Origin: Lytechinus variegatus
Taxonomy: Eukaryota > Echinodermata > Echinoidea > Temnopleuroida > Toxopneustidae
Length of the DNA: 64,000 nt
Assembly: GCF_018143015.1 (NCBI RefSeq)
Contig: NC_054740.1
Coordinates: forward strand, 67,420,856-67,484,855
Direction: 5' to 3'
Positions 38,083 to 50,900 of the stretch are shown piece by piece. Every line of letters begins with the position of its first letter. Position 1 is the stretch's first letter. The notes beneath the pieces were generated by a model. The model searched no databases. It saw only the letters and a program-made list of their open reading frames with translations, and was not told where the DNA came from. The position numbers and the translations under genes are program-made.

Positions 38083-39761
38083 CAAGGTGAGCATTATTAA
38101 AACAATCTTCAGAATAGCTTGTTTGTGTCAAGCAAGCAAGCATTTAGTCTTATCTCCAGGATTCACGATGCAGTACTACAATTAAGGCTGGCCTTGTACA
38201 AGTGAGAAAAATAACATCATAAAATCAAATAAAAACAAATCTATGTAATATAAATTACCAAGCTTTACTACAAATTGTTCTGATTACGTAATGATGTCTG
38301 GGTGGCAGCTCACATTTGCCTCTAAGTTTCCACCAAATTTCTATTTAAAGCTACAAAAACACAAAAGAATACCCATTCAATTTGTAAAATGATGTAAAAT
38401 TATGCAATTCATGGGGGGGGATTGTGACAGCAGTATTTGGTATTAAATCCCGTAAATGCATTATTTAAAACAATATACAATCAGAATCAGTTTCAGCTAT
38501 TGAAACTTGAAAGGGAATAAATTGCTGAGAATTTTGTTCATGAAGCCAAAGTACTACTACTTTTTTTGCAAAAAGGTCACAAAAATCATCAAATACTGAA
38601 TATGTTATATATATATACCGGTATATGGGGCAGAGATTATTACTGAGAGTTTGCTTTGAGCTAAAAATTCACATTAGTGTAATTTCATGATTTCATTGTG
38701 TTCTCCTTCAGTTCATAGGGGTTATATCAAGAAAAGTTTTTCAAAAATTCAGATGCAAGTTTCATAGTTTCTTGAAAATATGGTTCTCGTGCACTGCAAA
38801 ATATATAACATACAGTAAAGACCAGATTATTGAAAGTTGTACATGTGTTTCTTGAATCTTGGTGACTGCATAAGTTACTTGCAGTTATGAAGGGCAAGCT
38901 TTCAAACTGGTCAATTCATTATAAAATGATTTGGAAACTTTATGTAATTTTCATCACTCTTATTCTAAACCAAGAAGAAAAATAAAAAGGGTTTCATCCT
39001 TAATACATTGAATTCCTTCACATACAAATACATATTTTTTTTACTATTCATCAAAATACAATCATAATTGCATAAACAATGATTGCGTGAATCGGTGTTT
39101 AATTTCCATTCATTTCATCCCAAACAAATGAAAAGTGCTAAACTTTGGCAATACTCAAAATTCATTAGAGATTTTTAAATCAAATATTACATTGTTTAAT
39201 TGTAACAAAAATCATAATAGCTTGTGTTCTACCTGAAGTCTCATGTTAAACAGCATACATGTACATTTAAGTTGTTGCTAGGTCATGTTGCCATTTCAAT
39301 AAGCCTGTAAGGCCTGCAGGTTATGAAATGGAATCACTTGCAACAGTTCATGTCCATGCAATTACATGTGCAATATGACAATGATCTATGGATCGAAATA
39401 CAGGCATTGCTAGTCTGCAAGTTGTGTTTCAACTAAAGCACAATATTGCACTTAAATCAAACAATTAAAATTCAGAAAAATTCCAAGGTAATATCAGATG
39501 AGTTTAAGAGTTTATATTAAAAGCCTGTCGAGCTTTTGTATAGGGTCGATAATGGAAATGATACTTGAGAGTCATTGAACGTTCCAATCTTAAATATGTG
39601 AAGAGGCCATAATTTTTTTCTTCCAACTTCTGATTGTTTGATTTCAAATATCTGGTACCCTCTCTTGGTAATTATTTTATTTATTTGTTAAAATGGCCCT
39701 TATTGATCAGATATCAGAAAGCTAAAGGCAAGGATTATACCTAACTAGTGGAACACTCTGG

Positions 39762-40258
39762 CAGTCTTGCCTACATTACACGGTTTAATATAGCAGCAGT
39801 GCTGACTTTGAAAACTACTGAACAATTATTCCCCCAAAACACCATTCATATGATAGTAGAATACTAAGATCATTGACCTTACATGTACATGACCTTTGAC
39901 CTACATCATGCGACCAGCGACTTGTGCAAGCCGATCAGTGATACTTGATTACCTTTTTGTCTACGTTTGATGAACTGGATCCATAAACTTCAGAATTATG
40001 ACAATTCAACAACACCTCCAACACGGCCAAAGTTCATTGACCTTAAATGACTTTTGACCTTGGTCATGTGACCGAAAGCTAACACAGGATATTCACTGAT
40101 ACTCGATTACTCTTATGTCCAAGTTTCATGAACTAGGTCCATATCAAGTTATGATGAGATTTCAAGAAATTTATCCTTGGTAAAGATTTCAATCTTGACA
40201 AAGTAGCCGCCGTCAAAAAAGTGGTGCCTAAACTCGCTCTGCTATGCAGGCGCGACTA
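39762..40258 (+). mobile_element. Short copy of the DR1-type dispersed repeat
   Basis: It shares the left region (AATATAGCAGCAGTGCTGAC) and the right end (GCAGGCGCGACTAAAA) with 22842-23916. It has one perfect TGACCTTTGACCT at 39890-39902 and a one-mismatch copy at 40048-40060. Confidence 0.65.
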
Positions 40259-40918
40259 AAATTTTCACCCACTAGCATTCTTAAAGGAAGCTTTAATAAA
40301 ATAAAAATGTGCAAATAAAAATGAAAAAATCAAAAATCAAAATTTTCAATAAAAATTACCGGTACCCCCCCCCCCAAAAAAAAGTAAAACACCCTTCTAA
40401 TTTGTATGCTCCACTTCATAAATCTGTTATTAGTTTTAGAGCATTACACATTCATATAATCATTTTTGGAATGTTGACATGCTCTTTTTTGTTTGGGTGG
40501 GGGGATTACATTTACCATTCAGCTTAAGGGTTCAGCAATGGCACTGTAATTCTGTTACCAACCTATGTTTTTATAGTTTTTGAGCCAGTTTTGCTTCTTG
40601 CCTTCCTTTTATTCCACTTGATCGAGGAAAAGATGTTTGCTGTACCACCTGAGCTCTTTCATTTCAATTTTTTTTTACTAACATGTGATGATATGGTATC
40701 GAGTCAAGGTTCTACTCTGAAAGCTTTTTAAGCTATAGATCACCAATATACAGAATCAACAATGATTGACCTACCAGTAGACTGATAGAGTCACATCCCA
40801 ATGGAAGTGATTCAATAGCTCATAAAGACTTACAAACTATGGTTACTTTTCCATTATTGCAACTTACATGGAAACCTTGATTGCAATTGGATGCTGAGCC
40901 CTGTTGTCATCGTACTTG

Positions 40919-41332
40919 CAGGATGCTACATAATTTTTTAATTTTTAAAAGCACTTGCCCAGTTGGGCAAGTAAATATCTAAATAGTTTAAATCTATTTC
41001 ACTTGCCTGAAATGAAATCCTTGAAAAAATAGTTTTACCTCTTTAAAAGAAAGTTTTGCAGTTTTATATAACATTGACCTTTTTCTCTCTTTTGACATGA
41101 ACCGATCTACCTTGTTATTGCATTTCTTTTTCCAAATTGATTTTATCTTGCCTGCCATGACTAAAATTAGGGTCAATATCATATCATATCGACCCTAATT
41201 TTGGTCATTCTACTGAAAGAGTTTCGCTTGCCCAATTCGGGCAAGTAGTTTTGGTCTTTACTTCATAACACTTGCCCGACCCTAACTTTTACTTGCCCCG
41301 GGCAATCGGGCAAGTGCTTATGTAGCACCCTG
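40919..41332. mobile_element. Non-autonomous hAT-like element, 414 bp
   Basis: The left end CAGGATGCTACATAA and the right end TTATGTAGCACCCTG form inverted repeats, continued by GCACTTGCCC and GGGCAAGTGC. GTACTTG flanks both sides (40912-40918 and 41333-41339). An internal hairpin (ACTAAAATTAGGGTC near 41159 and its complement near 41189) is present. Confidence 0.7.
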
Positions 41333-41991
41333 GTACTTGCCATAATTGGTGAAGTAACTGTAGTTGTTTCTCTTTAATAAAATGGGTGTCAGGGCTCCAA
41401 GAGGCCTGTTGCAGAAAGAGTTGTTTCAAAGCAACCAATAAGAGTCAAGCACAAGTCCCTACCACATGTGTTTCAGTGGTTGAAAATCATGTTGTGTTTG
41501 ACTTTTGGAGTTGGTCTGATCACAACTTGTTTGTGCTAGGGGCCCCAGATCTCAATGCACGTGGTGTTGTCTTCCTGATATTCCAGCTATAACTTTAAAG
41601 ACCAATTTAGGGATCGTTTCAGAAAAGGCATGTAGGATGTTTTATCCACCAAGACTGTTTTATCCAACAGTTACCATAGTCACAGTCAGACGATACCTGT
41701 GCTCCTCAGTTCTAAGCCAATCAAGGAAAGTTGTAAGAGCACAAATATAGACAGAATGCTCTCCAAACCTAGCCTCAGCCTTGTTGCCTACTGAAGAATC
41801 CAGTTGATCGTGGTACCTTTCACATGTATGTACAACCCCGATGTTACATTCCCTCACCGACTCTTTCACGATTCCATTCGCAATATACTGATCCTCCTCA
41901 AAGAAAATGAGCGCTTCCTTTGTTACATAGCACCTTGATCAAATGTCTCTGATTTATACGTAAAAATTGATGTGGCATCCCACTATTTTCG

Positions 41992-44900
41992 TTATGGTGC
42001 AGGTGTTATCTGTAAACAGTCCAGCATCTTTTCCAAATGTTGCATATTGCTCCCGGTGTCCTTACCTTGTGCAACCTGGAATGACGAAGTGGCATAAGAA
42101 CAAAAAGTGACAGGTACAGATATGCAGAGGCATTTAGATCATAGATGGCTGGAAAGAACATGGATGGATGGATGGAAAATATAGATTTATAGAATAATGA
42201 AAACTTGAAAAGAATATTCAACAGTATTTACCAGCTGTCACTTTTTACAGGAAGACTTCAGCATAGGGTATAAAGTTTGTACATAATTTTCACTGAAAAA
42301 TCGAAACGAAAATCTCCAGAAATCATCCGCTTATAAGTATTCAAATATCCTTGATTGTGCATGCCACTCTCACAAAAAAATTCAAAATCCCATTTCTATT
42401 TTACTTTGAATCCAATTTTGAATTTTGAAGACAGCTATAACCGTTTCAATGCGTTTCATACCACTTGCAACTATGAATTTTAGTGTGACCTTTATTCACA
42501 CTTAAATCTTTGTGAAACACCCCAAGGTCTAAATCTAACCATTTAAACATAGTAGAGATTGCTATACCAATCCCTTGTTAAAAAAAATTAGCAGTTTAAA
42601 CATTTTTTCAAAGGTGCTGGGGACAAAGCCCGTCTGCAATGGAGCCACCTGCTTGCCAGCCCCACTGGCGGATCCAGGGAAGGGCACATCTGGCCTGTGC
42701 CCCCCTCCCCCCCTTTTTGAGAGACAAGAATATTAATTTCAGGGGCATATGTAATGCATACACAAGTGAAGGCCTTTTTTTTCCTTCTTTCTTTTCAATT
42801 TTTGTCTGAAACAGAATGATCTCCATTTTGTATTTTTTTATTGTTGATTTATTTTCTTTTTCGTGCAAAATCACCCCCCCCCTCCCCTTTGAAAATATTG
42901 GATTCACCACTGGCCAGTCCATGTACCTCTTACTGATACCAGTAGACAAGAATTTTTCAATTTTAGCGTACAGCACGTTTTCCAAATCAAAATCTTTTTT
43001 ACCTTGTATTTGTAAGCAATCTGCTGGGCTGCCCAAGCTGCATATTTCATGTTGTCTTTTTTAACTTTTCCTGAGGCCTTTGGTGATGAAGCAATATTGG
43101 TAGCAGCCTGTTATAAGAAAAAATAGCAAGTGAAATGATAGGATTGGATTTATCAGATGGAGAGGGAGCCATTCCAGAAAGAACTGTGTTTAACCCGAAA
43201 TTTTGATTTACAGAAATTTCAATACATGGAAGGGTATGAACCCTATTTTCTATTAAAAAAGTGATTTTCTGGAGACGTATCAACTTTGAAATTTTGAAAT
43301 TCACATTAGGTATATATTTAACTAGCACTCGTGCCCTGTAATGAACAACTGTAAATGATGCTGTACTAAGCATTTCCTAAAAAAAAATTTTTCCTACAAT
43401 TCATTCAGAATTCATAAATATTTCTTCTCTTGCAGCTAATGACATAATCGTAATTGCAAACCTTCTGGTCAGGAAACATCTGAGATTTTGAAGGTAATCG
43501 GTCAATAATGATGAAAACAGTGAAAAACATCCCTAGGTACACTTAAGCTTAAGTTAACACTGTAGTCTATGGAGGAGAAAAAACCCCACTAGTTTTACTT
43601 ATTGGGAAACATGAAGGCCCGAATTCACAAAGGTGGTCTTGAAAACCCACAGTTGAGTCCATGGTTTATGCAGATTTCCTGTATAAATTACGCTTATTTT
43701 ACCACGTATATTTAAAAAATTCTTATGCTGATGTGCGCTGTTGTCACAGTGTGCCAAATTGACGCCTGTTGCCGTGGTTATCCACCCTATTTTATTCATG
43801 AGTCCACTGTTTTTATTCATGAGTTCACTCTTCAAACAGTGGACTCATGAATAAAATAGCGTATCTAACCATGGTAACAGGCATTTTTTATACACGCACC
43901 CGATACGCGCTAAATTAAGCGCAATTTATACAAGAAATCTGCATAAACCTTGGATTCAACTTTAGGTTTTCAAAACCACCTTTGTGAATTCGGGCCAAAA
44001 TGATGCTTATAAATAAAATTTTCAGGGTTTCCTTTAAATATTCTTACAAGCACTGACATCATGTAATGCCACATAGCTCAAGTATTGGCAAACCTCTACA
44101 AAGTTACTCAATTCCTTTGATTATTTTCAGAGTCCTAATATCCATAGAAACTTTGGCTTACCATAAACATGCCGTATAGTGCTCTCATGTTGTTACCATT
44201 CAATTTGACAGCATGGGCAAAGTACTTCCTAGCGATCTCCATACATTCGGTTCCACCTTGTGTATACTGAATCTTGAATGAATAAAAAATGTAGATGAAA
44301 GAGAATAGCATGGATTATTTACAACCACAACAAAAATTATTATTTATATCGGAGGGAATATTGTGACTTTGTAGGCATATAATGTAATCAAGAAACATTT
44401 TCACAAGTTTAACTTTCCATGGTAGTTAAAATATGAAACTTTCAAATTTATTTTTGACAATATAACTCGAATCTTTGCATCATTTTGAAAATACCAAAAC
44501 CAATTCTTTTTCTTTAATCTATCAAAATACAAAAGGAATTTAATCATTTTCAAATAATGGCTGAGATTCATCATTCAAAAACACGTTTTTATAGATGTAT
44601 ATAAAGCTTATGGACTACTGTTTTTATACTTCAGCTTATCATACTATTCCATTGTAGCAGAATGAGAATCATTTATTCCAGAATACTTGAGCTTGCCATT
44701 CATGTCTTAATAATATTTTCACAATCAAATACAGAATGGTTGGATTTCATTAATTTACTAGAGCTGCCAATCTTAATTGTTAAAAAGAAATCCTGTTCTT
44801 TAATTCTTTTTAATCTATTTTCAAGCCTAAAATCCAATTTTTTTCTTAAAATTTTGAAAGACATTACCAAAAATCATCTTACAAGTATCAACATTCCTAT

Positions 44901-47900
44901 ATCTAATTTAAAAATCCTATATAGTGTTACTTTCCCTTTTAATTCTGAACTAAACAGGATAAATTCCCTACTAATCAGCAGCTATAATATACCATAGTAA
45001 CACTCAACAGGAGTATATTTGACTCTATAATAGCTTCATATCAAATTATGGCACTCACCTCTGCATATTTCTGATGGTATAAATGATTGTGTGGATTGGA
45101 TATGATGAGCTCTTCAAAACAAAAACTTGCTTTACTGTAACTGTTTACAAAAAAAGGGTTAGAGGTAAAGAAATGGAAAATAATAGCAGAATTGCACAAA
45201 TTATTCAAGAATCAAGGTTACCAAGATGTGCCTCTGTAAGAGAGTATACAGCATCAGTTAAAAGTCACATTTACACAAGAAACATTACACATGAATCAAA
45301 TCCTTGAAAATATAATGAATGTTTTAGACTCTTTGAAGTAAACCTATTTTCAATTAATAAAGACGGTTATTTTAAAAGTAAGAAACAAGTTTGAATACAA
45401 GTAGTACTTATTTAAAGGTCAAGTCCACCTCAGAAAAATGTTGATTTGAATCAATAGAGAAAAATCAGACAAGCACAATGCTGAAAATTTCATCAAAATC
45501 GGATGTAAAATAAGAAAGTTATGACATTTCAAAGTTTCGCTTATTTTCAACAAAATAGTTATATGAACGAGCCAGTTAAATCCAAATGAGAGAGTCGATG
45601 ATGTCACTCACTATTTCTTTTGTTTTTTATTGTTTGAATTATACAATATTTCAATTTTTACGAATTTGACGATTAGGACCTCCTTGCCTGAAGCACAAAA
45701 TGTTAAAATAATGGAATTCCACGTGTTCAGGGAGGAATGAAACTTCATTTCACATGACGAGAAAATAAAAATATTTCATATTTCATATAATAAAATACAA
45801 AAGAAATAGTGAGTGAGTGATGTCATCAACTCTCTCATTTGGATGTAACTGGCTCGTTCATATAACTATTTTGTTGAAAATAAGCGAAACTTTAAAATGC
45901 CATAACTTTCTTATTTTACATCCGATTTTGATGAAATTTTCAGCGTATGCTTGTTGAATTTTTCTCTTTTTATTCAAATCAAGTTTTTGTTCGGGTGGAC
46001 TTGTCCTTTAATACTGGGCAACTTGTTATTCAATTACCAGGTATTTTTGAGAAAGAACTTTCTAGCAATCTGAACAACTGGTAAATTCATGGATCTCTTG
46101 AAGTCGAGTTACATACTTTACATAAAGTGCATGAATTTAATTTGTCAAACACAAAGGATTTAAGTACTGCATATGCTTACTTTTGTTCTGATATGTACAG
46201 ATCTGCTAACTCCATCCATGCTTCATGGTCACTCATAAACCTGCAGAATCAGATTTAAATAAATTGATGAACTGATAGATTGAATCTTGTCATTGAATCA
46301 ATTCACTCTCAAACCAGTATCACAAACAATACAAAAATTTGGACATAAATATCAAATATGACCAAGAAGTAATGCGTGAAGACTGAAGATTACAAACATT
46401 AATGAAAACGGATTTATAAGAAACGTGAGACTCTATGGTTTATGATTGATGAAAATTGTTTCAATGCCTACCATATGATAGCTAAATTTATGCCTTTCGG
46501 AATAAATTGCTTTTCTCTGAACATTATCCGACACACTGACTCTATGCTAAAATTAAATCAAAAGTAGATGTTATCAATTAATAAACACTACAATATATCA
46601 GTGTAATATTACAAATTGCAAATAAAGAAAATATAATGATTTGCGAAATTCATAATTTTCATGATGGGGTAGAACTACTCGAATAATGTTCATTTCTCAC
46701 TGAGGCAGTACCGCTTCCCCATAAATTGATCATCTTACAAATCTACAATTTGATTAAAAATTCTACTTACTTTTGTAGATATGAATTTAATTCCTTGATA
46801 GCTTCACCTATACGATTCTGTCCTTTTAAGAGTGCAATCAATCTCTTCCTCACCATCTGTTCTCAAAATAATGATAAAAAAACATTCCAATACAAGTCAC
46901 CAATTGGAGTTCTCTATGAACATAACATTTTCTGGTTAAAACAGGGAGCCAACTGACCACACAAGTGTGAACTCTCATTGACTAATTAAATAGCTAGTCT
47001 TGAAATGTACCTTTTGTGACAAGTGTTAGTAATACAGAAAATGAATTAGCCTGTAATCTTGTTTGTATAGACAAAACTAAAATGATTTGGAGAGAAATTA
47101 TTGTTAATATATTGTGTTGTGAGTTAGTGTGCTTTCATTCAAGCGGGTCCATATCATGTAGCCACAATGGAGAAGAGGATTGAGGTGGTGCTCCACATAA
47201 TTACTTAGAGGAACTGAACAGAAATGCTAGGACAAACTGCAATTATGGATAGGAGATGAAATCAGGAAAGCAAGCTTCCTAGTCAATTATCTTCATCATG
47301 TCAGTAATTGATCACTTTGCTAAATCAGAACAGAATACAACGACATGTTCAATAAAATGTCCACCAACTGTATGCTGAATATTTTCCAGCCATTTTAAAT
47401 TCGTGACTTTTTATATTGAACAAAACATTTTTCACTTCCTGATATTTCTATATAGATAAAATACAAATATTATAAGTACATATAGATATATAGATCTAAA
47501 TATTATAAATTCGCAAAAATTTACTCTTGAAGCAAAATCACAAAAATACATAGACACAAAATATATGGCTTATACATTACTCTTTTACATTTTTAACAAT
47601 TTCTTTCATGAGGTTAATTAGGGATTTCTGACCGGAAAACACCAGCTTCATCATGATATGAAACATATATCATGGTATTAAAGACAGGCACTTAACTATT
47701 TCAGAGCTTTTACAACCAAATTTCAATGCTTGAACAGGATTTTCTATATTGGAAAATAAAAGTTTGAATACTTACCGCATTTGATGGGTCTTCTTTTAAA
47801 AGATCTTCATAGTGCTCTTTTGCAGCTTCATACCTGTACAAAAAGTTAAGATGGATTACACTTTTAAATATACAGTGTAATTAGGGTGAATTAAAGAAAA

Positions 47901-50900
47901 AATTCTTAGTGTGTGCATTTCCATACACTGCCAACTGAGGACTTAAAAAAATATCACAGTATATAAAGCATTAATACAGAAATTTGCTCTTAATTTGTTA
48001 TATTTATAGGGTTTCAAACTTTCAATGATGCTCAATTAATAACGTATTTTGTAAAAAGATGGCTTGAATTAAAAACACGAGCGAAGCACCTCTGGCAGTC
48101 TTGCCTGCTTTATGCAATTCAATATAGCAGCAGTGCTGATTTTCAAAATGAATATAAAATACTTATTCACAAAAAACACCATTTGTATAATAATATAATA
48201 CTACATTCATTGACCATAATGCAATTTGACCTTGATCATGTGTACAATATGTAAGACTTGCAAAAGATGATCTCTGATACTTGCTCACCCCTATATCCAG
48301 ATCTCATGAAATATGTCCATTAACTTTGAAAGTTATGATGGACATTCAAGAATGCCCCCCAACATGACCAATGTTCATTGACTGAAACTCAGGCAGGGTG
48401 TTCAGTAATACTTCATTGCCCTTTCATGAACTAGGTTCATACACAATTTATAAGTTATGATGACATTAAAAAACTTAACCTAAGGTTAAGATTTCAAAGT
48501 TGACTCTGCCATAAAAAAGTGGTGTCTATAGCCTTGCTCTGCAGCTATGCAGGTGAGACAAAAAAAAGTATAAAATCTGTATTTCAACCTAAGCCAGACA
48601 AAAAAAAATTCTGTAATAAAATACAGACAGCAGATTGAGTGCAAGGTGTAACATAGTTTATTGGACTAACAAGCCATTACTCAAAGGTTTCTTGAACATA
48701 TGAGGGAAAATCGATTAGTACTGTGTGGTAACATGCAAAGATTGATCACAAATTTGTATTTCACTTTTGTAATTACAAGTCTCCATTTTTACTAGCATTT
48801 TTTTTTCTTTTTTTTGTGTGGTTTTCGAGGGAATAAAATACATTCCAACAGCTCTAGCAACATTAATACTTTACTTTGACAAAAACATGATCAAATTATT
48901 TGATCATTCTAAACTGACTTTCCAAGATATTTGTTTTCCCCGTGTATTTGACAGGTTGGGAAGCAGAGTAAATCTTATGGCAACAAAAGTAAAGTCAAAC
49001 CTGTCTATTAAGGTCAGCCAAGGGAAACAGAAAATGTGGCTACCAGAGACAGGTGGCCTTCATAAACAGGTTCTATAACACAATGTCATATTCCTTTCGA
49101 TTGGGATAGAATTTTGATGGCCACTACAGACAGGTTCCAGATGGCTGCTAAGACAGATTTGACCGTAAATGTATTTAAATCTGCATCAAATTCAATACTT
49201 TAATAAATGTTACTCACTCTCCAAGACTCTCATATTGTAGACCTTCTAACCTCTTGCCTCTTATACTACTTGGAAAGTTCTGCTCTATTGTATCAATGAT
49301 GTCTGATGCCAAGTCTTGGTCCCCACAGTCCAGCGCTGCTATGCAGACTTGTTCATAGATAGTCCAAACTGCAAACAGATAAAAATTCATCTTCTATTAT
49401 CCATAATGAATATGACACAAGTATGGAAATTTCACATTGGGTGCAAGTACACAAGTTAAGCAAAAAAAATACATTACACATGATTGATCATAAAGATTAT
49501 AGAACACAACACAATACCCACTCATTATTTCTTTGTATATAATGAAATATGGAATATTGCAAAATTTTCCTCATCACAATGTGACACAAGGGTTGTTCCC
49601 TCCTTGAACATCTGGCAATGCTATTGTTGCGACCTATTGTGGTTCCATTAAGGACTTCCTTATTGTCAGGTTTGGAAAAATTCTAAAAAAATAGTGTATG
49701 ATATCATCAGCTTTTTCATTTCCACATTCTCCACATCAAATGAACTTTAAGCTCGGGTGGACTTGACTTATGTAAATCCTGAAAATATCTGGAACAGTGT
49801 TATGATATGGTTTTTTTTCATGAAGGAAAAATATTGGAGCCTACCTTCATCCCCAAGTTTTCGGCGATAATTATCCAGCAAATACTGTCCAAGCTCAACA
49901 GTCTCAATGCTGTTCCTTGTGTTGTCTTCTCTCCATTTCTTCAATTTATCTCTAGCTTCTGTGAAATAAGACCAAAGCAATGGTTTCAATCTAACATGAA
50001 AACAGTACTTTAAATTTCCCATCACTTATAACGTTATCAATGGAAAATGAAATATCGGGTATACGTTTTCTGCTTTGTTTAGCAACTCTTGGCTTAAGAT
50101 CTGCACATCTGGGCAATTTAATATGATGAGTGCCTGTGCCAATGTCAATTTGTTAGATTTCTGTCTCAGTTATTTCAAAAATATAAAGTGAAAACCTCTT
50201 CAATTAAAATTGGAAACAAAGCCCCAAACGCAATCCATAGGCAGGTCCTAAAATTGTAGCTTTTTTCATATTTATGACTAGAGATATGCTGCATATTTTA
50301 ATGAGCTGTGTGCAGATCAAATCACCACTTTTGATTTAATTATATCTGCTCTCAACATTAATCAAATTTCATGTTTCTGGTATTTGTAAAGGATCATTCT
50401 TTCATGCCATATGTTTGAATCTATTCGAGAAATCTTGTTGTGTAGACCTGTGAAAATATGAATCCATAACATGCTATCAAATAATAATTTTTATCAAACA
50501 AAAGTTGCTGTTTCTCCACTTTGTTTAGTTTAAGGCAAGCCTGGATTGTTTTCAAATCATGATGAAACTGGAGACCTACTAGCTTTATAATCATATAACA
50601 TGTAGGTTTCAAATGAAGTTGTTCTTTAAACAGGTTCAGTACATCTGCAATAAGATTGATTTAGTGATATGTGATACAATCTTAACGAAAGAGTCTCATG
50701 ATTCTTATGATGAAATGGAGTTTAATTGTCCAGGGCAAGTCCAAGAATGCGTCCCCCTTGTAGACAAAATTTCATCTTCATCCTAAGTAATCTTTGGTAA
50801 GATAAAAAGCCCAAATGTTGAATTTTATAATTTCATAATTTTAGGGAACCACTTGTCAATTTGTGCATGCACACTAGCACATGTGAATGGACTCAACCAA

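Larger units (their letters stand above)
36403..41991. other. Convergent intergenic region between PTRHD1 and EMC2
   Basis: Both genes end here. AATAAA at 37210-37215 is a possible PTRHD1 polyadenylation signal but is 0.8 kb past the stop. A C/G-rich repeat lies at about 36990-37230 (GTACGCAG...CTGCGTA). Small transposons are at 37957-38082, 39762-40258 and 40919-41332. The stretch at 41380-41600 looks like another fragmentary MITE (GGCCTGTTGCAGAAAGAG). No gene is seen. Confidence 0.55.
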
